Part shown: one piece after another, positions 43,844 to 56,113 of the stretch
Position numbering within the stretch: position 1 is the stretch's first letter
Layout: each line of letters opens with the position of its first letter
The notes under the pieces: generated by a model
Told to the model about the DNA's origin: nothing
The model's input: only the letters and a program-made list of their open reading frames with translations
Database searches by the model: none
Program-made: the position numbers and the translations under genes
Assembly (NCBI RefSeq): GCF_905220565.1
Contig: NC_059395.1
Span: 15,231,289-15,295,288, forward strand
Reading direction: 5' to 3'
Origin: Melitaea cinxia
Lineage: Eukaryota; Arthropoda; Insecta; Lepidoptera; Nymphalidae
DNA: 64,000 nt

Positions 43844-45095
43844 TTCAAAGAAAATTATCATTCCAAAATGTTAATACTCCAACTTCTTATTCTCCACAAA
43901 AATCTTACAAGAAAACAGTTTTATCCAAATCTTCCCGTCCTATAAACGTTGGAAAACTGCACATAACAACATCATAAAAGAATTTTCCTTAAAAATTTAA
44001 AATTAAATCCTTTAAAATTATAGTCCAATTACAAATTATACTCCCTCCACACAAGAACCAACAAAAATATCAGATATTAGATATATGGATACTATACAAC
44101 GGCTGAACATTCTATACGTTTCATACTATCAAGTCAGATTAAGATTCTTATTATCTTGATGTAGTAATTTCTAATTAAATATAATTTTTAAAAAAATAAT
44201 TAAAAATTGTCAGTGCAGGATTTCTTTAGGCAACCCATCGTTAAAATATTATCTAATATATTAAATCTAGTACGTTTCATTATATTATGATATTATCAGC
44301 TCGGTGAAGATCGATTTACTTAAGTTCGGATCTTCTATTATTACAAGATTTTTAACGTGCAATATTTTGTTTTTTTCTTGAAACCTTAATTAAAAAAAAG
44401 TAATTTTTGAAAAGTAAAATCATTTCAGATTACGTATTAGTTACTGTTATGGAAATATATTCGGTAAATATTTTGGTTTTCTTAATAAATGAGAAATGGC
44501 CGTTTTTTTACTTACACATATTCAAATTTGTTCATGCGTGTGTAAGTTTCAAAATAACCGGTTAACGTTTTCTTATAAACCACGACGTTTACCGTTGATG
44601 CGAATTCAACCCCAACAAGTAAAGTTCGCGACATGATATTTTTTTTACTGTGTAACATTTCTTCATAAGTGTTTATCTGTATATACTTTGCTACGTGTTA
44701 GAAAATTGTTCGTTGGGTTAGAGAGTCACCCACAATTCCCAACACGAGACTACGAGAGAGAGAGTAAAAAATAATCCTACAGAATCTTAATCTTCTTTTT
44801 CAAAAACTCACAAAACCAACTTACACTAAAGCAAAGCTTATACCATAAGAAACTACAATGACTCACCCACAATAAATTGCACCCAGATCTTAAGACGGCG
44901 AGAGAATCCAACCCAAAAAGACCGCAAACACTCGCCCTGAGGCTTATATACAGCAAAACCCGCGCGTCGAGACACAACTACCCCCTAAGGTGAACCGCGA
45001 CGTAATACAATACGAGGGTATTCCAAAGAATTAAATCAGTCGCCTAGAAAAAGTAAATAGCAACGCTAATGCATAACTGTGCTATTAAAAATATA
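43844..45095. other. Intergenic region, mostly without recognised content
   Basis: AT-rich to about 44690. The piece at 44700-45000 is GC-richer and on the minus strand carries a TATA-like CTGTATATAAGCCTCA (near 44945), CA-rich runs and GAGAGAGAGA. It could be an LTR or other promoter-bearing repeat, but I find no second copy or borders here. No gene is supported. Confidence 0.35.
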
Positions 45096-45128
45096 TGCTA
45101 CAACTTTTGGTACTAACTGGTGTTCAAA

Positions 45129-45320
45129 GTCGTCATGATGAAGCCGAAGGGTGGTCATTGGCATCATGTGTCAAACCCTTGTCACCCAACGAGCATAGGC
45201 TCGTTCGATTTGTCTTTACGAGCACTCTGATCGTGGTTTTCGGATCTGATGATTCTGATCGTGGTTTCGAAAACCGATGGTTTTCGAGGTCATCATGATG
45301 AAGCCGAAGGGTGGCCATCG
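45129..45320 (+). repeat. Direct repeat pair 160 bp apart
   Basis: The 32-base block starting GTCGTCATGATGAAGCCGAA (45129) is repeated from 45289 with three or so changes. Between them CTGATCGTGGTTT occurs twice (45225 and 45256). No coding sense is evident. Confidence 0.7.
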
Positions 45321-45359
45321 TATATTGCCATATATTATTATTAGGCCATTGTATGTTAC

Positions 45360-45480
45360 ATTTTTGAATAGCATATCAAAAATTGACCTTTCTAGCGGGG
45401 TTCGAACCCGCGTCTCCGACTGACCGTGTCGGTCAAAAATGCTTAGAATTCCTAATGTGTGGGTAACACAAAAATAAAAT
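45360..45480 (-). repeat. tRNA-related SINE fragment, rearranged
   Basis: The B-box-like GGGGTTCGAACCCGCGTCTC (plus sense, so a minus-strand promoter) and CGACTGACCGTGTCGGT match 48880-48940. The neighbouring TTCCTAATGTGTGGGTAACA is inverted relative to the same block at 48830-48850, so part of the copy is flipped. Confidence 0.6.
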
Positions 45481-45606
45481 CGTAGACATTGTATATTACG
45501 TTTCAAATCACATGTAGATATTTAAAACATTTTACTTTGATTACAGATGTCTGAAAGAAAATTAGTCACGGCTTTCGCCGCATGCGAAACCCCGGGTGGG
45601 TTATTC

Positions 45607-46170
45607 GTCCATTAATAATAATAATAATAAATGTTTATTTCATCAATAACCAACACATTACAATAATAACACAAAGGTTGAATTCTTCTTTTGAGTGCAA
45701 TAAGCTCCCGTGCCAGAAGGAGTCACTCTTCCTTAACACACTCATACTTAATAGAAAGTTATAAGACGAAGCAAACTAAGCTTTACAAATAATACAAATA
45801 AATAAAAGAAAAAAGAAAATTGTTAGTAATAACCTGTGTGTGTGTGTGTGTGTGTGTGTGTTTGTGTGTTTTTTTTGTATAAAGACTAAGTATTTAGATA
45901 TCCAAACCTATTTACAAAATATGCTCAAATAAAACTTCTGTATCTTCATAACTTAGAGTTTTAAGCCACGCAGTTACTTTTTGCTTACATTCGCGCAGAT
46001 TTAAAGGGTATATTTGTAGGATATTGTTACATTTATTATACAAGTGGGATGCAAGATATTGAAATTGGGATTGAGCAAATCTTGTGTGTGTCTGGATTTT
46101 CCTAACAACACTAGTGTTTGTTCGCTTATTTATATTATTAGGGTTGAAGTCTGATTCAGTGTGTTTTTTT
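45607..46170 (-). mobile_element. LINE 3' end with C-terminal ORF fragment
   Basis: Minus-strand translation from about 46170 to 45912 reads QFQYLASHLYNKCNNILQIY then LNLRECKQKVTAWLKTL, ending DTEVLFEHIL-stop. That is the kind of C-terminus seen in insect non-LTR ORF2 proteins. The 3' UTR follows, with a (GT)n tract at 45836-45861 and a terminal (TAA)n/(TTA)n run at 45614-45631. Confidence 0.65.
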
Positions 46171-46318
46171 ATTATTATATGTAATATAAAAAGGATCGGT
46201 GACGACGATCGGGTAATTTTGAAGAGGTCTCCGTCGTCGTCCCAATTGTGGGTTAGAAATTTTGTTTATTTCTGAATACACTTAGTAGTCGTTTTGGTGT
46301 GGTGTTGAGGATGGTTTA

Positions 46319-47804
46319 TAAGTCTTAGGATTTACCGACATAAGTTGGGAAATGTAAGGATTTTTGAAAATGAAACATTTTTTTCGGGCTTTTACTATTA
46401 GAATTTAGTACATGCTAGGTTTTACCACTGACAGCTAGTAAAAGTTGGTTTTGGGAATAAAACAAGGATTAATTCTTATTGGAACGAAGTTCCTTACGGC
46501 ACGCTTGACATTTGGCTGGGTGACCGAACTGAGAAAAATGTGCGACTAAAACCGTAAGAAAAATATATAATGGAAGTGACCTAATATCAGTTACACGACT
46601 ATATAATATGACGTATGTAAAACTAAAATATTACTAGTAAACTTTTTTTTAATTACTTATGTAACTTTATACTGTCGACAAAAATAAATAGACACATTTT
46701 TTTTTTATTTCACTTAATAGTTTGAATTATTATTATTATTATTATTTTGTTTGATTTATTTTATTTTACGGTATTTGTTATTTTCTAAAATACTAAATTT
46801 TCTAAATACGTTTATGTACTTAATAAAAACCAATCAATAAAATTAAAAAAAATCAAGAACTAGAAAATATATAATTATAAAATTCAACATTTTTTTTCAA
46901 TTGTGTTGCTTCTATACTATCCGAAGGGATTTTCGTTCCTACCTGGTGTCCCATGACACCACATAATTTTTTAATTTATTTCAGTCAAAAACTTTTATTA
47001 TTTTTATTTGGATTTTTTTAAGGAACACTCATTTTAAATTATTTCCTAAATAGTTAAAATTAAAACAAGTAAAACCTTCTCACAAACATAACAGAATCAG
47101 TATTGTTTATTATTTTATATATTATTGGCATTTATTAAGAGGTAGTAAAATATACTTGTTACAAGCAAATTAGTTTGTAACTTAACAAATAAATTGAAAA
47201 AAAAACAAAAGATAATTATTATTAATTAATAGCTAGGTTAAAAAAAAAACATTTTACTTGTTACGACACGGAGTGCTATTGGAGTGTTGCATTTAGAATT
47301 ACAAAGTAATCCTGATGACTTGTAAGTGCATTTCTTCGACGAGCATTTTTTGAGACAGTTACATTTTTTGAATCATTGTCCTCCAGTCAACTACAATTTC
47401 CCAACAACTTCTCGAAGACTCTTTTCTTTAACAACTTCTTCTATTTTTATAAAATCTTCAGAGCGTGAGATAAACTGTCTCCGTGTTTAAAGCTTCTTTA
47501 TTACTGCAATTTTGGTACCCAATTGGTAAAACTCACTGTCTTTTACATCTACTGCAATAATGCTTTTAGGGTCAGTTTTAACTCTGTCAATGTTAGGTAT
47601 TTTCAGTTTTAGATTTTGGCCAACTTTCGCATTTGGATATTTGTCAGCCGATACGGCTTTAATTTTTTCAGCTTGGTGTTCCAAATTAAATTTTGCTTTG
47701 GTTCTTATTGCCTGCACAGCTTCTATTTTTTTCGTTATTGGATATTCTTGAGTTGCGTTTGTATGTAGCATTTACTGTGCCTTTAATGTAAATCCTAAGA
47801 CTTA
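46319..47804. mobile_element. Inverted-repeat element with KRBA2-like integrase C-terminus
   Basis: A perfect 17-bp inverted repeat, TAAGTCTTAGGATTTAC (46319-46335) and its inverse (47788-47804), brackets about 1.5 kb. A direct repeat starting TTCGGGCTTTTA (46383 and 47843) and further CTTAG(G/A)TTTTAC blocks at 47870-47905 lie at or beyond the ends. So the true borders may be wider (to about 47925). It holds the protein fragment at 47487-47771. Confidence 0.6.
47487..47771 (-). pseudogene. C-terminal fragment of an integrase-derived (KRBA2/SCAND3-like) protein
   Basis: The 94-codon frame includes ARTKAKFNLEHQAEKIKAVS-like sequence (AIRTKAKFNLEHQAEKIKAV), NAKVGQNLKLKIPNIDRVKT, and KSIIAVDVKDSEFYQLGTK. 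The order K-A-x-x-N-L-x-x-Q-A-x-x-M/I, then G-x-x-V/L-x-x-x-V/I-P-x-x-D-R, then Y-x-L/I-G-T is the C-terminal region I associate with KRBA2-type transposon integrases. The integrase core is absent. Family assignment is from memory and moderate. Confidence 0.5.
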
Positions 47805-48261
47805 CCAAGTGAATGGTGGTAAAAGTGCGCAACGCAAAATCGTTCGGGCTTTTACCATTAAGATTTGATAAATCTTAGGTTTTACTCTTAAATCTTAGGA
47901 TTTACCATAATTCGTGCATTTACAGTAACATATATATACCAAATTTTTTTCGAACTCAGCATATTTCACGTTTCTTGTAATTGCGCACTTCACATCATAC
48001 TTTTGGTGACATTAGCGCCATTTCTGTCGAATTTTGAACAATAAATTTTCGTTAATTCTTTATCAGAATATACTTTTTTAGCTGAATCCTCATATAACAC
48101 GGTGCTCCTTTCATCTACACTCCATACTAATTTAGGAAAAAATCTAGAAACAATTTATTATCAAATGAAACGACGTTTGAAAAAGAATGCTGTAAAAATC
48201 TATATTCCTTGGTAAATAAAGAAGAACTCTTAAACTATGTATTTTTTATACTAAGCAGACT
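47805..48261. other. Spacer and probable ASS 3' UTR
   Basis: After the repeat-rich 47840-47920 the sequence is AT-rich and non-coding. Minus-strand 3' UTR of the argininosuccinate synthase gene should begin at 48261, but I see no unambiguous polyadenylation signal. Confidence 0.4.
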
Positions 48262-51200
48262 TTAAAATTTTGTAGCAGCGGAGAATCGTGCATATTCTTT
48301 AAGTCTAACTGCATTGATATTTATAAAACCAGTGCTGTCTTCTGGTGAAAATCCTCCCGCAATTTCCATTGAAACTAAGTCCTTATTATACAAGCTTCTG
48401 TTACTTGTTCTTGCCAAAACAGTAACTGAAACAAAAGATCAATAATTTAAACGGATAGCATTTTTTTAACTTTAATGATAATACTTACACTATTTAAATT
48501 TTTTTATGAGACGGAAAATCTCGCAAATCTTTACAGATATATAAAATTGGAGTGTCTGTTTGTAATATTAAAATAACCGCTTTTTACTAAATGCGTATGG
48601 ATGTACACACGGTTCATATACTAAAATAACATTTTTTACAATTTTTGTTGTCTGTCTATTTGTTCCGGCTAATCTCTGAAATGGCTTGACCGATTTTAGC
48701 TTGACTTTCACTAGCAGATAGCTGATGTAGTAAGGAGTAACTTAGGCTACTTTTATTTTAGAAATTTATTTATTTTATAACTCTGCGAACTGAACAATAA
48801 CTTAATTTGTACGATTTTATCTTTGTGTTACCCACACGTTAGGAAATTCTAAACATTTTTTATTATCATATCAAAAATCGACCGTTCTAGCGGGGTTCGA
48901 ACCTGCATCTCCAACTGACCGTGTCGGTGCTCTAGTCAATTAAGCTATGGAACGATGTACCCGTTAGATCGAAATTTTTGATATGATGATTTTATATTCG
49001 GTTTAAGCGAACCGTGGAACCGTGGCACCGTGGTGTCGTTTTCTATCAAAGATTTTCATTGTAATATAAAACATTGAATAGTTACGGGTTTCTGTAAAGA
49101 ACTCACTATAGACAGCCAAGTCGACTATAAAAAATTAAATTGGTAGCTGAATTACTTACCTACCAAGTTCACCAAAAGTATTGATTTTTAAGTTCGTAAG
49201 TTTAATTGAGTTTTCCTTTCAAAAATTGTTTAATTATTTAAAATAAATAATAATTATGCTAAATAAAATTTTATAATATATCTATAGTAAACCAAAAAAT
49301 ACTATTGTAAAATATATAAAATATATGTTGATTCCGCCCGATAAACTGTCACGTAGTTTGGCGGGTTAAGAAATTATAAAATAATTTATTATTTATTTAT
49401 TTACTGTTCTGTAATTCTGTATAATGTTTATAATAAGTATATGTGGATATATTACCATTTCCTTTGAAAATTTGTACAGTTACCATGCCAGTAACTGATT
49501 CCTCGGACAATTCCAAGCACTTTCTCGTATAGGCAGCTTCAGGCGAAAACCAAAAGCCATTGTACACAAAATCGGCCATTTTATCTTGGAGATATTTTTT
49601 CAGTCTGTAACATTTACAAAAATAACAAAGCACCCTGTTTTTAGAATATGTATTTTTGATCAGAAACCTTTAGATGAATTACCTGTTTCTTTAATTACTT
49701 AATTTCAAAAAATATATACATAATGGTTATCAATATTAGTTGGGCGAAATATTAGAAGATTTATCATACCTTAAAACCTCTTTGTCGAGAGCATAAGCTT
49801 CTAAATCCAAATGAGTAACATGCAGTATGGTTCCTGCTGGAGTTTCATAGAGTCCTCGAGACTGAAGAAAAAATAAATCAAAAAAAATGATCAGACCATG
49901 CCTGTCCATGTATGGATCAGGCCTAAAATTAGACCTGATCAAGTCTGATGTCAAATATGATCATGCGTATGCCCATGCTTGTTCATGCATGGTCAGACCT
50001 GAAGCGTTCAGATCCAGAAATAATACAAAACCGGTCTGTTTAGACATGAGCCTTTAGGCCTGATTATGCATTAAAAGGAATTCATCATAACTTAGTTACA
50101 AGATTTGTTCACGGCTGTGATTTCTTCATAAAAAGTAGTAGTCACTAGAAGTAGTCCTCAGTGAAGTGTGTAGTAAATTTTTTAAGTTTTACTTACCTTG
50201 AGGCCGAGAAAACGATTTTCTACTATATCAATGCGACCGACGCCGTGTTGACCGCCAATTTTATTCAGCGTCTGCACCATAGCTAGCGGGTCGGAAATAA
50301 CTAGAGCCTTATCTTGGCCACTTGGAATTTTGATGGAAATTGGTACACCTGAAATTTATTTTATCATACTAATGTTTTAAATGTGAATGTTTGAATGGTT
50401 GTTTTTTTACACACAAAAATTGTTACATTAGATCATCAGAATAATAACATAGGCTATTATTATATCTACTGGACATTTGGGTAAGATCATTAATTCCCTA
50501 GAACCGCAAGGTACAGCTAACTTTATATATATACCTATATAAAGGAGGTAATTGGAAACGAATTTGACTTTTTTTATTTTATCCTTTTTTCACTGGCATG
50601 CAGAAAAATCCACCAGCCCGCAGTGGAACAGCGCGGTGGATTAAGCTCGAATCCTTCTCCTACATGGAGAAAGAGGCCTATGCCCAGCAGTGGGATGTTA
50701 CAGGCTGAATCGTGATACAGAAAAAATATCAAACTACAAAAAAAAAAATTTGGACTATCTTTATATCCACATTATTTAACGAGTCAAATAATATACCTAC
50801 ACTTTTAATTTTGTTAGAGTTAATAATGTTAGGAATTAGTTTTTCTGATACTAAACCTTTTTCAAAAGAAACATCAATTGTGGAAGGGTAATCGTCCGTT
50901 TCGGTAAGGTCACGCGTCATTTTATATATTCCGCTTGGAGGTACGACAGCTGGATCTTCCAACACACCCGATTCGTAACTAAATATATGCATAAAGTATT
51001 TAAAAAAATTAGATTAAGTACACCGTTTATTTGAAGTACATAAAATATGGGTTTGTTAGTGTACCTTATATGCATTAAATTTTCATCTGTGGACCATGGA
51101 GATTTAGGTGTTGCTGCAACAGGTATATGATGTTGTTTTGCAAATTCAATGAGATCGCTGCGTCCTTGGAATCTGTTAAAAAACTCCGGCAGACGCCATG

Positions 51201-53471
51201 GAGCTATCACCTTTGAAGCGTAATATTACGTTAAATGTAATTTCATTTTTAATACATTAGAATAAAGATATACCTATTTTTACCTTTCCCTCTGGCCATA
51301 ATGAATAAACATTGAGCTCAAAGCGGACTTGATCATTTCCCTTGCCGGTAGCTCCGTGTGAAATATATCTTAAGTAAAAAAAGCAAACACCTTTATTATT
51401 ATTTTATTTTAAAAACACAAGTAATTGTTCGTACAAACGAACGAATTTTATAATTAAATATGAAGGTTGTTGACGCACGCTAAATTTAAGCTGTCTATAG
51501 AATTTGGTAAAACTAAAAATTAAGAGTAGAAACTATACAAAGACCTGATTAAAAATAAGTAACAAAAAATTGTGTACTGTGTGGCTACGGTACTAAAGAA
51601 TTTAGGCACCCCCTCTCTTCCCGTGGGTGTCGTAAGAGGCGACTAAGGGTTATCACAGTTTCACTACCACCTTGGAACTTAAAAAGCCGACCGGTGGCGG
51701 GATAACCATCCAACTGCTGGCTTTGAAATACACAGGCCGAAAACGGGCAGCAGCGTCTTCGGTGCGACAAAGCCAGTACTGCGATCACCAACTCGCCTGC
51801 CCAGCGTGGTGACTATGGGCAAAACACATGAGTTCACGTTATTTTTGGCGTAAACTTGTGGAGGCCTATGTCCAGCAGTGGACTGTATAGGCTGTAATGA
51901 TGATAATGATGAACAAAAAATTATGATAAATAATCGATGTGCACACTCCAACTTCAATTGAGAAGCCTCCAATACATAAAACGAGTGTGCTTTAGACCAC
52001 ACGACAGCAGTAACTCTCTCTGTCTATCTTCACTAATTTATATCTCCCTCTCAACTTCCGTTCGCCTCGCCCGAACACACTATTCGTAACGCTCTCGTCA
52101 CGCATCCACCAGTTTACTCCCCAAGTCAAGCGTGCGTTATATTATTAAAAAGCTTGTCGTACTCATAACATAACATTAAAAACGATAAATAAAACTATTA
52201 CGATATTTTTTGTTCTTTTAGTTAATCGAAAAGTAATTTGACTGCGTGTATAAAATTAAATTACATATATTATATTTTAAATATAACTTATTAAAATATA
52301 GGAGCATCAAAAGAATTTCTTGCTCAAATTAAATAAAAATTGACGTCTAAAGACTAAACTAAAGAGAGAAGGCAAATTCAGCAAATCCTTCAGGGAGTCA
52401 AAGTAAAAGAAGAAGAAGAAGAAGGCAAATTCATTGGTAACTGACTGTTAAAGATAACGTAATGTATCATGGTCAATAGTCTTATAAGCTTTTTAGTATG
52501 AAATTGTAATACGAGTTTTCAATACAGAGCCGTATTGCAATGTAGAACAAATATCAGTATAAAAGGAACATAACACAGTTAGCTCGAAGAGCTTCTGCGG
52601 GATTTGGGGATAGGATCGGCAACGCGTTGCGATGCTTATGGTGTTGCAGACGTCTGTCTATAAGCTACGGTAATCGCTTACCATTACCGTGAGCCGTACG
52701 CTTGTTTGCCGACCTAGTTATATATAAAAAAAAAAAAACAATATCGTAATATCTCATGCGCGTTTTTTTTTTTAAATTTCCATTGACATTTCTAACGGCC
52801 ACACATATGTACGTATTTTTATAATTTACATGTACTATTTTCTTCTTCTAATATTTTATAATGAAACTTACTTAGCGCCTAATCTTTTGGCAGTGTTAAC
52901 GATTCCAACAGAGATGCAAGGGCGCGCTAGGGAGGTGCCTAAATAATATCGGCTCTCGTAAACTAATCCCATTTGAATCCCCGGTAGCATGTAATTTGTA
53001 ACAAATTCTTTGCGTAAATCTTCAACTATCACCTAAACCGTAAAGAAAAAAATATTTGTTGGTAAGTTATTCAGAAGGAATTTTTATTTCTGTAAGCATG
53101 CAAAAAAAAAACAATAAGTAGAAAGAATAATATTAACAATACTAATTAAAAATACCTACATCTTTAGCACCTACAAGCTTTGCCTTTTCCCTTGCTCTAT
53201 CAAAATCTTCATTTTGCCCAATATCAGCAATATAACATACAACATCGTAATTTTTTTGAATCAACCTTAAACGAAAATGTTTTTATGGTAAAACTTAAGG
53301 GTGTATAATTCTTAATTTTATGTGGTAGCTACTGAAACTTACAATTAATATTCCAACATTAAAACATATAATTATAACGAAAAGAATATTGTATCAAAGT
53401 TCCTACCATTTTAAAATGCAGCTGGTATCTAGCCCACCAGAATACGCTAAAATAATAAGATCTTTTGCCAT
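48262..53471 (-). CDS. Ass: Argininosuccinate synthase
   Basis: This enzyme joins citrulline and aspartate with ATP to give argininosuccinate, the step before arginine. The ten exons are 53407-53471, 53160-53265, 52872-53032, 51284-51368, 51065-51210, 50857-50978, 50197-50348, 49770-49861, 49456-49604 and 48262-48425, giving 413 residues; animal enzymes are about 412. The ATP-binding loop LAYSGGLDTS is at 8-17 with SGGLDTS at 11-17. YYLGTSLARPCIS, YISHGATGKGNDQVRFELN (112-130), VIAPWRLPEFFNRF, PWSTDENLMHISYESG and GRIDIVENRFLGLKSRGLYE are all intact, so the enzyme should be active. The start ATG opens directly before the loop with no room for a targeting signal, fitting a cytosolic enzyme. 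Several introns carry repeats. Confidence 0.95.
48500..48760 (+). repeat. Retroposon scrap, inverse of 40485-40690
   Basis: AACCGCTTTTTACTAAATGC, TGTCTGTCTATTTGTTCCGG and CTCTGAAATGGCTTGACCGA within an ASS intron are the inverse of the 40.5-kb repeat. Non-coding. Confidence 0.55.
48830..49000 (-). repeat. tRNA-related SINE head in ASS intron
   Basis: On the minus strand: ATAGCTTAATTGACTAGAGC, then GGTCAGTTGGAGATGCAGGTTCGAACCCC (A and B boxes, given here as two overlapping pieces GGTCAGTTGGAGATG and GCAGGTTCGAACCCC). It is the fullest of the three copies. The anticodon arm does not fold into a seven-base loop, so it is not a tRNA gene. Confidence 0.6.
49885..50090. repeat. Palindrome-rich segment in ASS intron
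   Basis: GATCAGACCATGC (49889) is answered by GCATGGTCAGACCTGA (about 49987-50002). GATCAGGCCTAA and TTAGACCTGATC (49915-49940) form a local imperfect palindrome. GGCCTGAT-type words recur to 50075. This may be a foldback MITE or a decayed one. Confidence 0.5.
50590..50715 (-). repeat. Interspersed repeat, inverse of the 58.7-kb copy
   Basis: TTCTCCTACATGGAGAAAGA, GGCCTATGCCCAGCAGTGGG and AACAGCGCGGTGGATTAAGC read as the reverse complement of the repeat at 58711-58990 and 1991-2245. Confidence 0.65.
51583..51920 (+). repeat. Lepidopteran retroposon tail (RTE/SINE-like), copy 2
   Basis: The best-preserved copy of the repeat at 1660-1990: AGAGGCGACTAAGGGTTATC, CACTACCACCTTGGAACTTA, CGGGATAACCATCCAACTGC, GGTGACTATGGGCAAAACAC and GTCCAGCAGTGGACTG, ending in TGATGATAATGATGAAC. 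Inside an ASS intron. Confidence 0.72.
52575..52740 (+). repeat. Short interspersed repeat with A-tail
   Basis: GGCAACGCGTTGCGATGCTT, GGTGTTGCAGACGTCTGTCT and ACGGTAATCGCTTACCATTA end with an A-run at 52728-52738. This pattern is common as a non-coding retroposon tail in Lepidoptera. Confidence 0.55.
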
Positions 53472-53840
53472 CTTGCCAAGTAACACGATGAACTAGATTA
53501 AGAGTATAGTTAAAACTGAAGAATATATGATATTGCTTCATTACATATTCTCTAGATAACCTTACGGGTCAATTAACATTTAGATAATCGTATAACGATT
53601 GCTGCTATATTTAGTTTACTTTTGTTTAAAAACATAGAATGGAATTTATCGTGATACGCAAAGATATTGTTACTGAAAAATTAAAACTAATAATGAAAGC
53701 AAAGTGAAGAAGCTATTAAAATCTAAGTTGTGCTATGATGTAACGGGTTGTAATTTTCACAGGTACATACACAAGTTATTCACTACGCTATTTTACTGGA
53801 GTTGTTGCCACAAACTTGTTTACTACGGTTTCAAAGGTTT
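53472..53840. other. Upstream region of argininosuccinate synthase
   Basis: AT-rich DNA that should hold the ASS promoter and 5' UTR. I see no clear core element; a 5' UTR intron cannot be excluded. Confidence 0.4.
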
Positions 53841-54400
53841 TTAACCGACTTCCAAAAAAGGAGGAGGTTCTCAATTCGACTGTATTTTTTTTATGTATGT
53901 TACATCAGAACTTTTGACCGGGTGGACCGATTTCGACAATTTTTTTTTAATCGAAAGGTTGTGTGTGTCAATTGGTCCCATTTAAATTTATTTGAGATCT
54001 AACAACTACTTTTCGAGTTATATCTAATAATGCGTTTTTACTTGACGCTTTTTTCGTCGACCTACGTTGTATTATACCGCATAACTTTCTATTGGATGTA
54101 CCGATTTTGACCATGATAATTCCTTCCAGGATCTGATGATGGGATCCCAGAGAAATCGAGGGAAACTCTCGAAAATCTGCAATAACTTTTTACTGGGTGT
54201 ACTGATTTTGATAATTTTTAATTTAATCAAAAGCTGATGTTTATCATGTGGTCACATATAAATTTTATCGAGATCTGGTAACTAATTTTTGAGTAATCTC
54301 TGATAACGCGTAGTTACTTGACTATTTTTTCGTCGATCTACGTTTATTACTCGTCGATGAAATTGAAGTCGGTTTTTTTTTCGTTTGTGAGCAAACACAA
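53841..54400 (+). repeat. MITE-like repeat with ACCGACTTC ends, copy 1
   Basis: It starts AACCGACTTCCAAAAAAGGA and ends GAAGTCGGTTTTTTTTTCG, giving inverted ends. The interior repeats a motif (GGTGTACTGATTTTGA and variants at 53929, 54097 and 54197) followed by TCAAAAGCTGATG-like and GAGATCTGGTAACTA-like blocks. The same organisation is shortened in 61529-61820. Non-coding. Confidence 0.7.
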
Positions 54401-56113
54401 TTATTTTTTTATGTAGTCCATAGCCAAAACATTAAAGAACATGTCAATTCAAACCATATCAAGTTTATGCTGTAGGTTTAATATACACTTGTACAACGCG
54501 AACTAAATCTGCTGTCCCGAGTTATCACACACAGTCTATTCGAAGTAGATCTGCCAAACACAGTACCTATCAAGTCCGATCGAATATAACATTTTTTTTC
54601 ACAGCACGAGGACTGCTATCAATTGTACGGTTTCACATTATTGGTAGGAAATATTAAAAGTGCGCTTATAGGATGATTAATATTTTATTTGTATGTAACA
54701 CTTGAATACTGACAGTTAACACAGGTAAAATGAAATGCATATATCCTACATAATTGCACAAACATGGGCATAGACTATCAACTAAGAATTAAAAATTAAA
54801 ACATTATATGTAATATTCTAACAATCCCAAACCCACATCTTTACGATATGTAAATGACTATTTTATATTAGATACCATTATGCAGTCATGTTCTTTTGTT
54901 ATCATCTGAACCAAAAGCTCAAAATATATTAACTACTATGTACGGATTTATTTGTAATTAATAATTTAGACAGTCATGCTATGATATTATTTTAATACTA
55001 ATAATTGTATGTTTATTATTGGAATGTTGAGATAACTAAAACATCGACTTCTAACACACGTATGTATATGCGAAAATTACTAACAAGATTACAGAGACGA
55101 TATTCAGAACATCTAACGTATCTAGTATTACTACTGTATATATTTTCAATTAACGCGATAGTTCCTGAAAGACAATAAAAGTAATAAAGAACATTTCGTG
55201 TTTTACTTTCTCCACATGTATTATGTCTTTTGGCATTAAATTGTATTCCCACAAGAGACTAATCTTATTATTTATAATAAACGAATAACACATATAAACT
55301 TATCTTTATAAATAAGGCCCTATTCTCTTTTACTTCCTTTCCAAAGTTTAGTCTATAATAGTAGTTACTTTACAGTTTATCATCAGAGATAACTTGTTAC
55401 AATATCTGCTACATTAAGAATGGGTTAAGGAATTAATACTAATCTATTATAATAACTTAATCCACGTTAACATTAATAATTAGATGTTATATTATTAAAA
55501 CTTGTAAAACATCAACAATATAAATATTTTGATCAAAATAGTAACCTAAAACTATAAACAAAACATTGAATTGTTAACACAATTCATTGCAAACAATATC
55601 ACAATTACACTAAGTAGTTAATTTAAATATTTTTAAAAGCAAAATGTGATTTATTTTGTTAAAAATTCGTCTCAACAACTAACTGTTACAATATGCTTCA
55701 AGCATATATTTTAACTTTTAAAGTGAACATATTGCTCTCCATAAAACCGCAACGTGTCAAATTAATTTATATATGCCATATAAAGCCTTAATTGTTAAAA
55801 ATTTAATTCGAAGTTTAATGCAATGTATTTAATTAGAAGCATGTACTAACCTATGACGAAAGCACATAAAAATGCCGAGTCACTATTCACGAGGGTCGCT
55901 AGGAATTTTAGGATCCAATCTAGCTACAAGTATTGTTTTAATAATATGTGACTTAGCGTTGCCTATTTAGAAAACTCAACAACTGGGTTCTTGGAGTGAG
56001 GGATCTGACTTTTTTGCGTCAACAATGACATGTGACTTCTAAAAAATACTTCTAAAAAAATCATAGCAATACACATCAGTACTATTATATTATCAAGACA
56101 TGTTCGATGTTGT
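54401..56113. other. Spacer and long Rop 3' UTR candidate
   Basis: About 1.7 kb of AT-rich DNA downstream of the Rop stop codon, with no gene or clear repeat. Long 3' UTRs are usual for neuronal genes, so much of it may be Rop 3' UTR; the end is not determined. Confidence 0.4.

Noticed and set aside
44760..45000. Solo LTR or promoter of an unannotated gene
   Set aside because: A TATA-like sequence is present, but no second copy, borders or downstream frame could be shown.
48880..48960. tRNA gene (A and B boxes present)
   Set aside because: The anticodon arm cannot form a seven-base loop, the acceptor stem is mismatched, and related copies lie at 13405 and 45390. It is a SINE head.
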